Assembly (NCBI GenBank): GCA_017651645.1 | Contig: JAGCCO010000018.1 | Span: forward strand, 1 to 64,000 | From: Bacteroidales bacterium | Lineage (GTDB): Bacteria > Bacteroidota > Bacteroidia > Bacteroidales > F082 | Length of the DNA: 64,000 nucleotides | Direction of reading: 5' to 3' | Part shown: positions 1 through 8,392 of the stretch, piece after piece | Layout: every line of letters starts with the position of its first letter | Numbering within the stretch: position 1 is the first letter of the stretch | The notes under the pieces: model-generated | The model's database searches: none | Told to the model about the DNA's origin: nothing | The model's input: the letters and a program-made list of their open reading frames with translations, nothing else | Program-made: the position numbers and the translations under genes

Positions 1-914
1 AAGAGGAGGAGGAAGAAGAGGAGGAAGAGCTTTCTGAAAACATTCCTATCCCTATCGATACCCTCTACACTTTCGATAAGTTTCGCAAGGTGATTCTTTT
101 CGACAACAACACATGGCTGTATTACAACATCGAAAAGCCAGCTATTCCTGATTCATTGAGTGACGATCATTGGGATACGGAATCCATACATAGTTATAAG
201 GACATTGCCTTGGCGGATCTTCCCGAGTCAGTGACCATCACCCTTGTGGATTCCGTGCATGGGTATTGCATCCCGCATCCCGGTCCGGTGACTTCACAGT
301 TTAAATTCAGATGGCGCCGCGCACACAAGGGCGTTGATATCGGTTTGGAAACTGGCGATGCAATCTATGCCGCCTTCGACGGTGTGGTGCGCGTAGATAT
401 GCCTACCCGCATGTCGGGAGGCTATGGCAATGTCATCGTCATCAGACACGTCAATGGGCTGGAGACTTATTATGGACACTTGTCAAAACGCCTCGTTAAG
501 AGCGGCGATATCGTCAAGGCAGGTGAGTTGATTGGTTATGGTGGCTCGACGGGACGCTCTACCGGTCCTCATCTCCATTTCGAGACCCGCTATATGGGCC
601 AAAGCTTCGATCCGGAGCGTATTTTCGACTTTGAACGTGGGACGCTCCGTTCTGAGGAGTTTGTTTTGAAAAAACACTATTTCAACATCAACTCGCATTA
701 CGGACAGACCGATCAACAGTCTTTGGCAGCTTCAAAGAAGACCCCGAAAGACACGGCAAGCAAGTCCAAGAAGGTGTATTATAAGGTGAGGAAAGGAGAC
801 AGTTTGGGCAAGATTGCTAAAAAGCACGGGACAACGGTCAGTAAACTCTGCAAGCTCAACGGCATCAGGGCGAACAAGGTGCTGAAAGCTGGTCAAACCA
901 TCAGGGTGAAGTAA
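1..914 (+). CDS. M23 family metallopeptidase with C-terminal LysM, 5' end cut off
   Basis: Likely peptidoglycan endopeptidase or an inactive cell-wall regulator of the LytM type, acting in the envelope. The reading frame is open from the first bases, where it encodes a run of glutamates, so the true start lies before the window; a GTG at 90 is only an internal candidate. The M23 domain carries the zinc-binding HKGVD and HLHFE motifs plus the usual YYGHL, GGYGNVIVIRH and GRSTGPHLHFE blocks. About 40 residues at the C-terminus form a LysM peptidoglycan-binding domain (YKVRKGDSLGKIAKKHGTT and following). The key zinc ligands are present, so catalytic activity is plausible. It ends 6 bp before the stop of the convergent gene, with no terminator seen between them. 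Confidence 0.9.
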   Translation, partial: EEEEEEEEELSENIPIPIDTLYTFDKFRKVILFDNNTWLYYNIEKPAIPDSLSDDHWDTESIHSYKDIALADLPESVTITLVDSVHGYCIPHPGPVTSQFKFRWRRAHKGVDIGLETGDAIYAAFDGVVRVDMPTRMSGGYGNVIVIRHVNGLETYYGHLSKRLVKSGDIVKAGELIGYGGSTGRSTGPHLHFETRYMGQSFDPERIFDFERGTLRSEEFVLKKHYFNINSHYGQTDQQSLAASKKTPKDTASKSKKVYYKVRKGDSLGKIAKKHGTTVSKLCKLNGIRANKVLKAGQTIRVK

Positions 915-920
915 GCTGAT

Positions 921-3900
921 TCAGAAATCCAGATTGAACGACAGATAATATCGCGGTTTTTTCGCGATTTGTCCGTCTTGTATTCCCCAAGCCATGTCGC
1001 CTCTGACGAAATAGCCTAACACGGTCGTGCGCAGACCAAAGCCGACGCCGCCTACCAAAGGCTCTTTCAGTTCTGTGACGATGATGTCCAAGTTGCCATC
1101 GCTAATGTGCGTGTTGTACAATGAATTGCTCGGGTCGTAAGGATTCCAGCCTGTCCAAGCCGTGCCTAGGTCACCAAAGGCCACGATTTGAAAATCCTTG
1201 ATAAACTTCATGTTGATGGGTCGGTTCATGAAATAGCTGAACACGGGGAAGCGCAGTTCGCTGTTCAAGACCACAAAGTTGTTACCATTACGGATATTCT
1301 GTTGGAAGCCGCGCATATTGGTGGCCAGGGTTTGGTAGGCGTAGTTCTGTGTGTAGTCGACAGGCGTGCCTTGGTCGAAAGAGGCTAGGATCCAGTTGTC
1401 CACACCACCCATGTAGTAGATGAGTTTTTGTTGTCCGAACGAGCTGCTTCCTGCGATACGGTTGGCCCAGATGAAGTTGCGACTGATGCGGGTGTAGTGG
1501 CGGTAGTCGAAGCCAACCATCACCATGTTGTTGGTGTTTCTCGCGATGCGCTGGTAATATTCCGCAAAGACTTTCCCCCGAGTCCCGACAAGTAGGTTGG
1601 TCCCAAGTTTCTTGGAGTTGTCGTAAACGAGTTCAGCCCTTAGGCCGCCCCAGTTATCGTATACATCCTTGTCGGCAAGGCTGTAGTCGTCAATGGACAG
1701 GTTCACCTGGTGGTCGAGGCGGTAGATGGCCGTTCCCCGCAGGCTTAAGATTTCGCTGAAAGGATAACTCAACGTGTAGAAAGCCTCGTTGGTGAAGGTG
1801 CGGTAATAGAATTTGGAATAGTTTTCAGTGACATAACGGTGCAGGGTGATGCTTTTGTCGATGCGCTTGCTGAAGTCGCTGAAGCGCAGCATGTATTCAT
1901 TATTGGTGAGGGTGGTGTTGAGCTTTACGCCCAAGTCGATTTTATAGTCTTCCATCAGGTCTTTCATCGTGGTGCCGAGGAAGACGTTGAAGCCTGAGTT
2001 GAGATAGATAGGAGAGGTGCCACCGCTGAAAGGCTGGTAGCTGTAGTTCATGCTGGTGAAGTCGATTTGGCTCATCAGCTGGTCGGCAAAGAGCTCCACA
2101 TAGTAGTTGTTGGGCCGCTGAATAGTGTCTTTCTGCTTGGGTTTGGGAGCAGTGGTGGGACCTTGCGCGACTTGTTGGATGGAATCGCCACCAATAGGTC
2201 CGTTGATTTGTTTTTTGCGCCTGGCATAGCGGTAACTGGTTGAGAATCGGTGCTTCGAGATAGGCTCTATGATTGTGTCTTTCTCCTTTTGTACCAGTTC
2301 GTCAAAAAGCCGTTTCTGCGCGTAGGGACTTAGCTGGCTGATGCCTTGTTCGTGACCACGCAGGATAGGCGACATGAAGAATTTCTCTCCGTTTTTGTCA
2401 GCCATCAGTAAGGCGGCTTTGTGGTCGCGGGGCTGGTAGCTGTAGTCAATGATGTTGGCAACGTAGTCTGTGAGCCGTTCTTTCTTGCCGAAATAGCGGT
2501 AATGTACAATCGTGTCAATATGGCTGATGGCGCTGTCAAAACGGATTTGGTAGAGGTTATAGTAGCCGCTCGTGTCGCTTAGGTAGAGCAGACTTCCGTC
2601 TTTCAATGGCTCAGGCAGGATGTTGTTGGAAAAACGCTGTTGTGTCAGGTTTTGGAGCAAGGCACCTTTGTTATTGTAGTTGTATGCGTAGAGGTCAAAC
2701 TGTTTGTTCTGGAAGCCGATAGGTTCGTCGGTTTTTAAAGTGTCGTTTTGGCGGTTCGAACTGAATACAATCTGGCGGTCATCAAAGGTGAAGACGGGGC
2801 TTAGGTCGGTGTGCCAGTCATTGGTGATTTGCTCCAAAGTGTTGGAAAACAGGTTATAGACGTAGATGTCGGGTTTGCCCATGCGGGTGGCTGCGAGTAC
2901 AATCTTTCGACTTTTGTGGGCGTATGAGAACGAACTGACCTTCTGGAAGTCGAAGAGGTAGGTGCTAGCTTTCTTGCCTGTGTTGACATCGAGGTTGACC
3001 AATTGGATTTTGCCTTTTTCTTCCAGGATGAACGACAGGATCTCTCCGTTGGGATGCCAGGCAAGCAATGGGAAGCTGGTGTCGATGTTCTCGTCGGAGC
3101 GGTAGCCTGCCTTGAAGAGCTGTTGTCGTTTGCCGTTTTGCAGGTCTTCGAGCCAAAGGCGGATTTTGCCCTCGTCGTTGCTGACGTAGGCGATGTATTT
3201 CCCGTTCGGACTGATGGCAGGCTGTGTGAAGGTGCGGTACTTCTTGTATCTCAGGCGCATCGGCTCGGTGGGTTGATGGGTCAGAAGGGTCTCGTAACGG
3301 GCTTTGTAAAAAGCAAACCATTCCTCAATCAACGTTTTGTACTCTTTGCCAGTGACGTAGAGCAGCGACTTTTTCACATTTTGCGTGTTTTCGGCCAAAG
3401 TCATGATATCGTTGAACGACCTGCTGCCATATTTTTCGTCGATGAAGTTCCAAAACGAATAGCCTGCAATCAAAGCGTCGTCGTCACGCAAATGGTTGAT
3501 TTTTTTATAGTTGCCCGATGTGATGCCACGTTGTAGTTGGGCTTCCTTGTGGCAGTCCCAGTTGCCGGCAATATAGGCTATCAAGCCGTCTTGGAACCAC
3601 TGCGGGATGTCGTAGCGGTAAGAACTGCGAATTTGGGAGCCTACAGAGGTGCCGTTCATCACCTGACTGAACAGCAGCCTTGCGATGCCTTCCCTGATTT
3701 GTCCCTCGAAGTGAGTGTAGTCGCCGTCGAAGTAGAGGATGACCTTGGAACCGATGATTTTGGTGATACCGCCAGTGTTGCCGTTTTCCTCTTCCTCGAG
3801 GTCGATGTTACTCTGCTTGAAATCACCCTTGCTATTGAAGACGATGAATTGAATCTTCTTTCCGAAACGGCTGTTGAGGCGTGTCTCAAGTTGAGGGATC

Positions 3901-4124
3901 TGGTCTTTGGCGTATGCCTGCGCATAACGGGCGAGGTCGTTACCACCTTGGTAGAAATACACATCGAAGTTGTCGTTCATGTAGTACGACCAATGGAAAT
4001 CGCCCCACTGTACGCGGTTCTTCCCGAAGGGCATGTTCATGCCGTTGTAGAACTGGGCATGGACCATCGGGGCTGCGGCTATGAGCAGCAGCAACAGCAT
4101 CGCGTATCGTATTCTCGACTGCAT
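921..4124 (-). CDS. Exported PD40 (TolB-like propeller) protein with C-terminal beta-barrel
   Basis: Start chosen at the ATG giving MQSRIRYAMLLLLLIAAAPMVHA, a clear signal peptide; a TTG further upstream lies inside the promoter box. The N-terminal 270 residues contain a peptidase-MA-like segment without an obvious HEXXH. Residues about 300-480 hold PD40/WD-like blades such as PAISPNGKYIAYVSNDEG and SPVFTFDDRQIVFSSNRQ. The last 400 residues alternate aromatic and polar residues and end in YYLSFNLDF, typical of an outer-membrane beta-barrel ending in phenylalanine. This architecture is recurrent in Bacteroidota, but its function is not established. I infer an outer-membrane protein with a periplasmic propeller. 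It is monocistronic and divergent from the metallo-hydrolase gene. Confidence 0.85.
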   Translation of the reverse strand: MQSRIRYAMLLLLLIAAAPMVHAQFYNGMNMPFGKNRVQWGDFHWSYYMNDNFDVYFYQGGNDLARYAQAYAKDQIPQLETRLNSRFGKKIQFIVFNSKGDFKQSNIDLEEEENGNTGGITKIIGSKVILYFDGDYTHFEGQIREGIARLLFSQVMNGTSVGSQIRSSYRYDIPQWFQDGLIAYIAGNWDCHKEAQLQRGITSGNYKKINHLRDDDALIAGYSFWNFIDEKYGSRSFNDIMTLAENTQNVKKSLLYVTGKEYKTLIEEWFAFYKARYETLLTHQPTEPMRLRYKKYRTFTQPAISPNGKYIAYVSNDEGKIRLWLEDLQNGKRQQLFKAGYRSDENIDTSFPLLAWHPNGEILSFILEEKGKIQLVNLDVNTGKKASTYLFDFQKVSSFSYAHKSRKIVLAATRMGKPDIYVYNLFSNTLEQITNDWHTDLSPVFTFDDRQIVFSSNRQNDTLKTDEPIGFQNKQFDLYAYNYNNKGALLQNLTQQRFSNNILPEPLKDGSLLYLSDTSGYYNLYQIRFDSAISHIDTIVHYRYFGKKERLTDYVANIIDYSYQPRDHKAALLMADKNGEKFFMSPILRGHEQGISQLSPYAQKRLFDELVQKEKDTIIEPISKHRFSTSYRYARRKKQINGPIGGDSIQQVAQGPTTAPKPKQKDTIQRPNNYYVELFADQLMSQIDFTSMNYSYQPFSGGTSPIYLNSGFNVFLGTTMKDLMEDYKIDLGVKLNTTLTNNEYMLRFSDFSKRIDKSITLHRYVTENYSKFYYRTFTNEAFYTLSYPFSEILSLRGTAIYRLDHQVNLSIDDYSLADKDVYDNWGGLRAELVYDNSKKLGTNLLVGTRGKVFAEYYQRIARNTNNMVMVGFDYRHYTRISRNFIWANRIAGSSSFGQQKLIYYMGGVDNWILASFDQGTPVDYTQNYAYQTLATNMRGFQQNIRNGNNFVVLNSELRFPVFSYFMNRPINMKFIKDFQIVAFGDLGTAWTGWNPYDPSNSLYNTHISDGNLDIIVTELKEPLVGGVGFGLRTTVLGYFVRGDMAWGIQDGQIAKKPRYYLSFNLDF

Positions 4125-4142
4125 TAATACCAAATTAGCGGA

Positions 4143-4150
4143 CAAAGATA
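4143..4150 (-). promoter_or_regulatory. -7 promoter box (TATCTTTG) for the PD40/barrel gene
   Basis: On the minus strand this reads TATCTTTG, matching the Bacteroidota TAnnTTTG element, 18 bp upstream of the chosen ATG. It forms a divergent pair with the box at 4184-4191. Confidence 0.55.
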
Positions 4151-4183
4151 GGCAAATTCTTTATAATACTGCGGAAAAATCCC

Positions 4184-4191
4184 TACCTTTG
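4184..4191 (+). promoter_or_regulatory. -7 promoter box (TACCTTTG) for the metallo-hydrolase/TPR operon
   Basis: TACCTTTGC matches the Bacteroidota -7 consensus. It lies about 64 bp before the ATG at 4256, leaving a leader that contains the hairpin at 4213-4240. Confidence 0.55.
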
Positions 4192-4212
4192 CCCCGAAAA
4201 ACACATGTTCCA

Positions 4213-4240
4213 GCGGTCCCTGAGCCCGTCGAAGGGCCGC
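4213..4240. repeat. GC-rich imperfect palindrome in the 5' leader
   Basis: The arms GCGGTCCCT and AGGGCCGC pair imperfectly around GAGCCCGTCGA. The GC content is far above the flanks. It sits between promoter and start codon of the metallo-hydrolase and looks like a single copy of a dispersed intergenic palindrome. No second copy is in this window. Confidence 0.5.
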
Positions 4241-4255
4241 GTCAAAATTTTAATC

Positions 4256-4897
4256 ATGCTCAAACTCGAACAATTCGTCTTCAATCCCTTCGCGGAAAAC
4301 ACCTATGTCGTTTATGACGACAATACAAAAGATTGTGTCCTTATCGACCCAGGCTGCTCCAATGCATCTGAGGAAAACGAACTCTTCGGTTTCATCGACA
4401 GACATCGCCTCAAGCCGCTGATGATTATCAGCACTCATGGTCATATCGACCATATCATCGGCAACAGTGCGGTCAAGAAGCGTTACGGCATCCCCGTGGC
4501 GGCGCATCCCAATGTGAAAAACGACTACACTCATGCCAAGCAGCAGGCCACTTGGTTTGGACTTCCTACAGACGGCAGTTTTGACCTGCCCGACCGTGAT
4601 CTTGAGGACGGCGAAATCATCAAAGTAGGGGAGAGCACCCTCGAGGTCATCAGCACACCGGGCCATGCCATCGGCAGCATCAGCCTCTATGCCGAAATCG
4701 AAGGCTGGGTCTTCACTGGCGACGCGCTCTTCTGCCGCAGCATCGGGCGCACCGACCTGCCTGGCGGCAACTACGAGCAGCTTCGCACAAACATCATCGA
4801 AAGGCTGTTCCACTTGCCCGATGACACAGAGGTCTTCTCCGGCCACGGCGAAAGCACGACCATCTTTGACGAAAGACGTTATAACATGTTTCTTTGA
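4256..4897 (+). CDS. MBL-fold metallo-hydrolase (glyoxalase II-like / YcbL type)
   Basis: A hydrolase of the metallo-beta-lactamase fold, probably cytosolic and thioesterase-like, acting on a glutathione-type or related thioester; the substrate is not determinable. The di-metal motif STHGHIDH (HxHxDH) is intact. Further ligands are in TPGHAIGS, FTGDALF and SGHGES. The block RSIGRTDLPGG is typical of the short glyoxalase II relatives. The start is the ATG beginning MLKLEQFVFN. An upstream ATG at 4205 would translate the palindrome and is unlikely. The stop overlaps the next start by one base (TGATG), so translation of the TPR gene is probably coupled. Confidence 0.85.
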   Translation: MLKLEQFVFNPFAENTYVVYDDNTKDCVLIDPGCSNASEENELFGFIDRHRLKPLMIISTHGHIDHIIGNSAVKKRYGIPVAAHPNVKNDYTHAKQQATWFGLPTDGSFDLPDRDLEDGEIIKVGESTLEVISTPGHAIGSISLYAEIEGWVFTGDALFCRSIGRTDLPGGNYEQLRTNIIERLFHLPDDTEVFSGHGESTTIFDERRYNMFL

Positions 4898-6306
4898 TGA
4901 AGCGGTTGATTAACATATTGGTTTTCATTGCTCTTGCCTCAATTTGTGTCGCACAAAGCAATGAGATGCGAGTCATTGACAGCCTGCAAAGTGTTATGGC
5001 GAAACAGGAAGGCGTTAGGAGGGTTGAAACAATGACGGAATTGGCAAGAGCGATGTATAATGTGTCATACGACGATTGCATTTCTTTGGGAGAGGCTGCT
5101 GTCGCTGTAGCTGAAAAACTCAGTGACGAGGATTTGTTGTCGTGGACACACTGGAAGCTTGGCATCAGTTTCATGAATCATTATGATCTCGATTTGGCTC
5201 ACGAACATTTTGAAAAAGCTTTGGTGTTGCTTGAGGGTAAGGAGGATTCGGAATGGCGGATGTATGCCTTGAATCACAAAGGCCGTGTCGAGCTTCTGAT
5301 AGGTGATTTGGATTTGGCTTTGTCGACCTTCCAACAGGCCTTGTCCGTTTCTGAAAATCTCGGAGACGAATTGAATTGTGCGGACGTTATCAATAATTTG
5401 GCATACATTCATTTTCAGCAGGATGACCTTGATAAGGCCATGGAATGTTTTCAGGATGCCCGCCAAAGATATGCGTTGGTGCAAGATACGCTCTCCATGG
5501 CTCAGTGCGATAACAACATCAGTAACATCCATGTAGAAAGACAACAGTTTGATGAAGCCCAGTTGTTGCTTCGGAAGGCGATACCAGTCTTTGCGCATTT
5601 CGAAGACGAGGCTTCTTTGGCCCATGCCTATCAAAATCTGGGTACGTTGTATGCAACATGTCGTGTCAATTATGATTCAGCCATGCACTATCTCCGCAAA
5701 TCGATTGTGTGTGCCGAAAATGTCGGGGACGAAATTACTTTGGTGGAAGACGAAATCGAATTGGCCAATGTTTTGAAGCGTTTGGGCAAGGATAAGGATG
5801 CTGTGAGTTTCTATCAGTCAGCTTTGCACACATCCGAATTATTGGGGTACAAGAATGGGGTTTTAGATGCTTATAAGCATTTGGGTATCCATTATAACGA
5901 AATAGGCGACTTCACGACTTCGGCAATCTATCTGAAAAGGTGTTTGGATTTGGCCTCTGATAAGGGCAATCAGTTGTATGTCAACACGGTTCGACCTTAT
6001 TTAATAGCTGATTATGCTCGATTAGGTCAGCTGATGGAGATGAAGAAGGAATTAGGCTTGATGCAAGATCACTATTTATGGATAGTCAATGAAAACAACG
6101 CATTAAGTGAGGAATTGTCACGAATCCAAGAAGAAGCGCAAGGTCTTCTTTCTCAATACGACTCCCAAAACAAGCAAATTCAAACCCTCCAATCCCAACG
6201 TAACCACTACCGCCTGGCCTTCTTCGGACTGTTGGCCATCGTGCTTTTCGTGGTGGTTTTGTTTGTTGCCTACAAAATTGTTCGGAAAAAACGGGCAAAA
6301 GTGTAA
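4897..6306 (+). CDS. Exported TPR protein with C-terminal membrane anchor
   Basis: The ATG at 4897 gives MKRLINILVFIALASICVAQ, a signal peptide. Residues about 40-390 are a solenoid of tetratricopeptide repeats (for example ALSTFQQALSVSENLGDELN, AMHYLRKSIVCAENVGDE and SAIYLKRCLDLASDKGNQ). Next come a short coiled coil (SRIQEEAQGLLSQYDSQNKQ) and a transmembrane helix near the end (LAFFGLLAIVLFVVVLFVAY) with a basic tail. This resembles the sensor half of Bacteroidota TPR histidine kinases or regulators, but no kinase or DNA-binding domain follows. I infer a periplasmic protein-interaction scaffold held in the inner membrane. It is coupled to the upstream MBL gene by a one-base overlap. Confidence 0.85.
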   Translation: MKRLINILVFIALASICVAQSNEMRVIDSLQSVMAKQEGVRRVETMTELARAMYNVSYDDCISLGEAAVAVAEKLSDEDLLSWTHWKLGISFMNHYDLDLAHEHFEKALVLLEGKEDSEWRMYALNHKGRVELLIGDLDLALSTFQQALSVSENLGDELNCADVINNLAYIHFQQDDLDKAMECFQDARQRYALVQDTLSMAQCDNNISNIHVERQQFDEAQLLLRKAIPVFAHFEDEASLAHAYQNLGTLYATCRVNYDSAMHYLRKSIVCAENVGDEITLVEDEIELANVLKRLGKDKDAVSFYQSALHTSELLGYKNGVLDAYKHLGIHYNEIGDFTTSAIYLKRCLDLASDKGNQLYVNTVRPYLIADYARLGQLMEMKKELGLMQDHYLWIVNENNALSEELSRIQEEAQGLLSQYDSQNKQIQTLQSQRNHYRLAFFGLLAIVLFVVVLFVAYKIVRKKRAKV

Positions 6307-6325
6307 AACCTTGAAAATAAAACCC

Positions 6326-6333
6326 TACCTTTG
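6326..6333 (+). promoter_or_regulatory. -7 promoter box (TACCTTTG) for rocD
   Basis: TACCTTTGCAG lies 60 bp upstream of the rocD ATG, just after the TPR gene stop. The leader after it contains short AT-rich direct repeats (CTTAAATCTTTAAAT) but no evident structure. Confidence 0.55.
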
Positions 6334-6393
6334 CAGTCCCTTTTGAATTACGAATTTTGAATCTTTAAATCTTAAATCTTTAAATAACAAATC

Positions 6394-7626
6394 ATGATCG
6401 AGAAAATCACATCATCACAACAAGCTATGGACCTGGAAGCCAAGTACGGTGCCCATAACTATCACCCGCTGCCGGTCGTCCTCGCCAAGGGTAAGGGCGC
6501 CAAGGTGTGGGACGTCGAAGGCAAAGAGTATTTCGACTTCCTGTCGGCTTATTCCGCTGTTAACCAAGGTCACTGCCACCCGAAGATCATCAAGGCCATG
6601 ACCGACCAGGCCGAACGCCTCACCCTCAGCAGCCGCGCTTTCTACAACGACGCACTTGGTGTGTGGGAGAAATATGTGACTGAATACTTCGGCTACGACA
6701 AGGTGCTGCCCATGAACTCGGGCGCCGAAGCCGACGAGACGGGTCTGAAACTCGCCCGCCGTTGGGGTGTCGTCAAGAAGGGTATCCCGAACGACAAGGT
6801 GAAGATTGTTTGCTGCGAAGGCAACTTCCACGGCCGTACCATCACCATCATCACGATGAGTAACGACCCCGAGAGCTACGCCAACTACGGCCCCATGACT
6901 CCCGGTTTCATCCGCATCCCTTACAACGACCCCGACGCTCTGGAAAAGGTGCTGGCAAAGGAAGGCAACGAAATCGCTGGTTTCCTGCTGGAGCCCATCC
7001 AAGGTGAGGCTGGCGTATATGTGCCAGATGATGGCTACCTGAAGAAGTGCTACGACATCTGCAAGAAATACAACGTGCTGTTCATGGCCGACGAGGTGCA
7101 GTGCGGTATCGCCCGTACGGGTAAGATGCTGGCCTGCGACCACGAAGGCGTGCGCCCCGACATCCTCATCCTGGGCAAGGCCCTCGGTGGCGGTGTGGTG
7201 CCGGTGAGCTGCGTCTTGGCTGACGACGACATTATGTTGAACATCAAGCCTGGTGAGCACGGCTCCACCTTCGGTGGTAACCCGATTGCTGCCCGCGTGT
7301 CCATCGCCGCCCTTGAAGTCATCAAAGAAGAGCACCTGATGGAGAACGCTGAGCGTCTCGGTAAGATCTTCCGCGAGGAGATCAGCAAGATCAAGAGCCC
7401 GATGATCGAGAAGGTGCGTGGTAAAGGCTTGCTCAACGCCGTGATTATCAAACCCAAAGATGGCAAGGAAGCTTGGGACGTGTGCCTCAAGATGCGTGAC
7501 CTCGGCCTGCTGGCCAAGCCCACCCATCAGCACATCATCCGCTTCGCTCCGCCCTTGGTCATCACCGAGGCTGAGCTCCGCGAAGCCATCGAGATCATCA
7601 AGAAGGCCATCGCCTCGTTTGAATGA
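6394..7626 (+). CDS. rocD: Ornithine--oxo-acid aminotransferase
   Basis: PLP-dependent class III aminotransferase that converts L-ornithine and 2-oxoglutarate to glutamate semialdehyde and glutamate, linking arginine/ornithine and proline metabolism in the cytoplasm. Its length of 410 residues is normal. The PLP lysine is K262 in ILGKALGGG, and the cofactor aspartate is in [12 protein letters not shown] (D233). The [15 protein letters not shown] and EGNFHGRTI blocks are also present. The N-terminal [13 protein letters not shown] and the RFAPPLVI end are typical of ornithine aminotransferases rather than acetylornithine ones. The gene is strongly C-ending in codon use, suggesting high expression. 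It is monocistronic, with its own promoter and a downstream hairpin. Confidence 0.95.
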   Translation: MIEKITSSQQAMDLEAKYGAHNYHPLPVVLAKGKGAKVWDVEGKEYFDFLSAYSAVNQGHCHPKIIKAMTDQAERLTLSSRAFYNDALGVWEKYVTEYFGYDKVLPMNSGAEADETGLKLARRWGVVKKGIPNDKVKIVCCEGNFHGRTITIITMSNDPESYANYGPMTPGFIRIPYNDPDALEKVLAKEGNEIAGFLLEPIQGEAGVYVPDDGYLKKCYDICKKYNVLFMADEVQCGIARTGKMLACDHEGVRPDILILGKALGGGVVPVSCVLADDDIMLNIKPGEHGSTFGGNPIAARVSIAALEVIKEEHLMENAERLGKIFREEISKIKSPMIEKVRGKGLLNAVIIKPKDGKEAWDVCLKMRDLGLLAKPTHQHIIRFAPPLVITEAELREAIEIIKKAIASFE

Positions 7627-7659
7627 TGAAGTCGAAGGTTTTGAGTAAAAATGAATGAA

Positions 7660-7682
7660 CCCCGAGAGCTGAGCTTTCGGGG
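7660..7682. terminator. Hairpin terminator between rocD and upp
   Basis: CCCCGAGAGC pairs with GCTTTCGGGG (one G-U pair) around a 3-base loop. It lies between two convergent genes and is followed on the minus strand by a T-rich stretch, so it fits best as the end of the upp operon and may serve rocD as well. Confidence 0.7.
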
Positions 7683-7709
7683 TCCATTCGTATAAGGTGA
7701 CACAGCCAT

Positions 7710-8372
7710 TCAGATCTTGTCGCCATAGGCGAGGTCGCCAGCATCACCCAAGCCAGGCACAATATATTTGTGTTCATTCAGTATCGGGTCGATGGCGGCA
7801 CACCATAGTGTGACATTGTCAAGTGGTTTGAACAGTTTCTTTATATTCTCGATGCCGTCTTGGGCAGCGATGACGCAACACAAGTGCAGGTGTTTGGGTA
7901 TACCTTTTGTACAGAGGGCTTGGTAGGCCAGTTCCAGACTGCCTCCTGTGGCCAACATGGGGTCGGCGATGATGACGGTCTTGTCGGTGAGGTCGGGCGC
8001 GGCCAAATACTCCACCTTGATGCCGACACTCTCATGCTTTTCGTCAAGATAATAGCGGTAGGCGGAGACGAAAGCATTGCCCGCATGGTCGAATACGTCG
8101 AGGAAGCCTTGATGGAAAGGTAGGCCGGCACGAAACACGGTGGCCAGCACGATATCATCATCAGGCGTTTTGGCCTTGGCTAACGCCAACGGGGTCTGGA
8201 TGGTCTTTTCCGAATACTGGAGGGTCTTGCTCACTTCGTAAGCCATCATCTGACCGATGCGCTGCAGGTTGTGACGGAAGGTGTTGCGGTCGGCTTGCAC
8301 CCTAATGTCCCTCAACTCAGCCACATATTGGTTGATGATGCTGTTGGTCTCTGCAAAATTGATGATTTTCAC
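7710..8372 (-). CDS. upp: Uracil phosphoribosyltransferase
   Basis: Pyrimidine salvage: uracil plus PRPP gives UMP and diphosphate. The PRPP-binding signature VIIADPMLATGGSL is intact, and the C-terminal uracil-binding segment YIVPGLGDAGDLAYG is present. The 220-residue length is in the family range. The gene starts 20 bp after the end of the NAD synthetase gene on the same strand and has no promoter box of its own, so it is probably the last gene of a barrel protein-nadE-upp transcript ending at the hairpin 7660-7682. Confidence 0.95.
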   Translation of the reverse strand: MKIINFAETNSIINQYVAELRDIRVQADRNTFRHNLQRIGQMMAYEVSKTLQYSEKTIQTPLALAKAKTPDDDIVLATVFRAGLPFHQGFLDVFDHAGNAFVSAYRYYLDEKHESVGIKVEYLAAPDLTDKTVIIADPMLATGGSLELAYQALCTKGIPKHLHLCCVIAAQDGIENIKKLFKPLDNVTLWCAAIDPILNEHKYIVPGLGDAGDLAYGDKI

Positions 8373-8392
8373 GGCTCGATGGTTTAGGTGGT

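Noticed and set aside
6415..7533. 372-codon open frame opposite rocD
   Set aside because: It is a mirror of the strongly GC3-biased rocD gene, with no domain or ribosome site.
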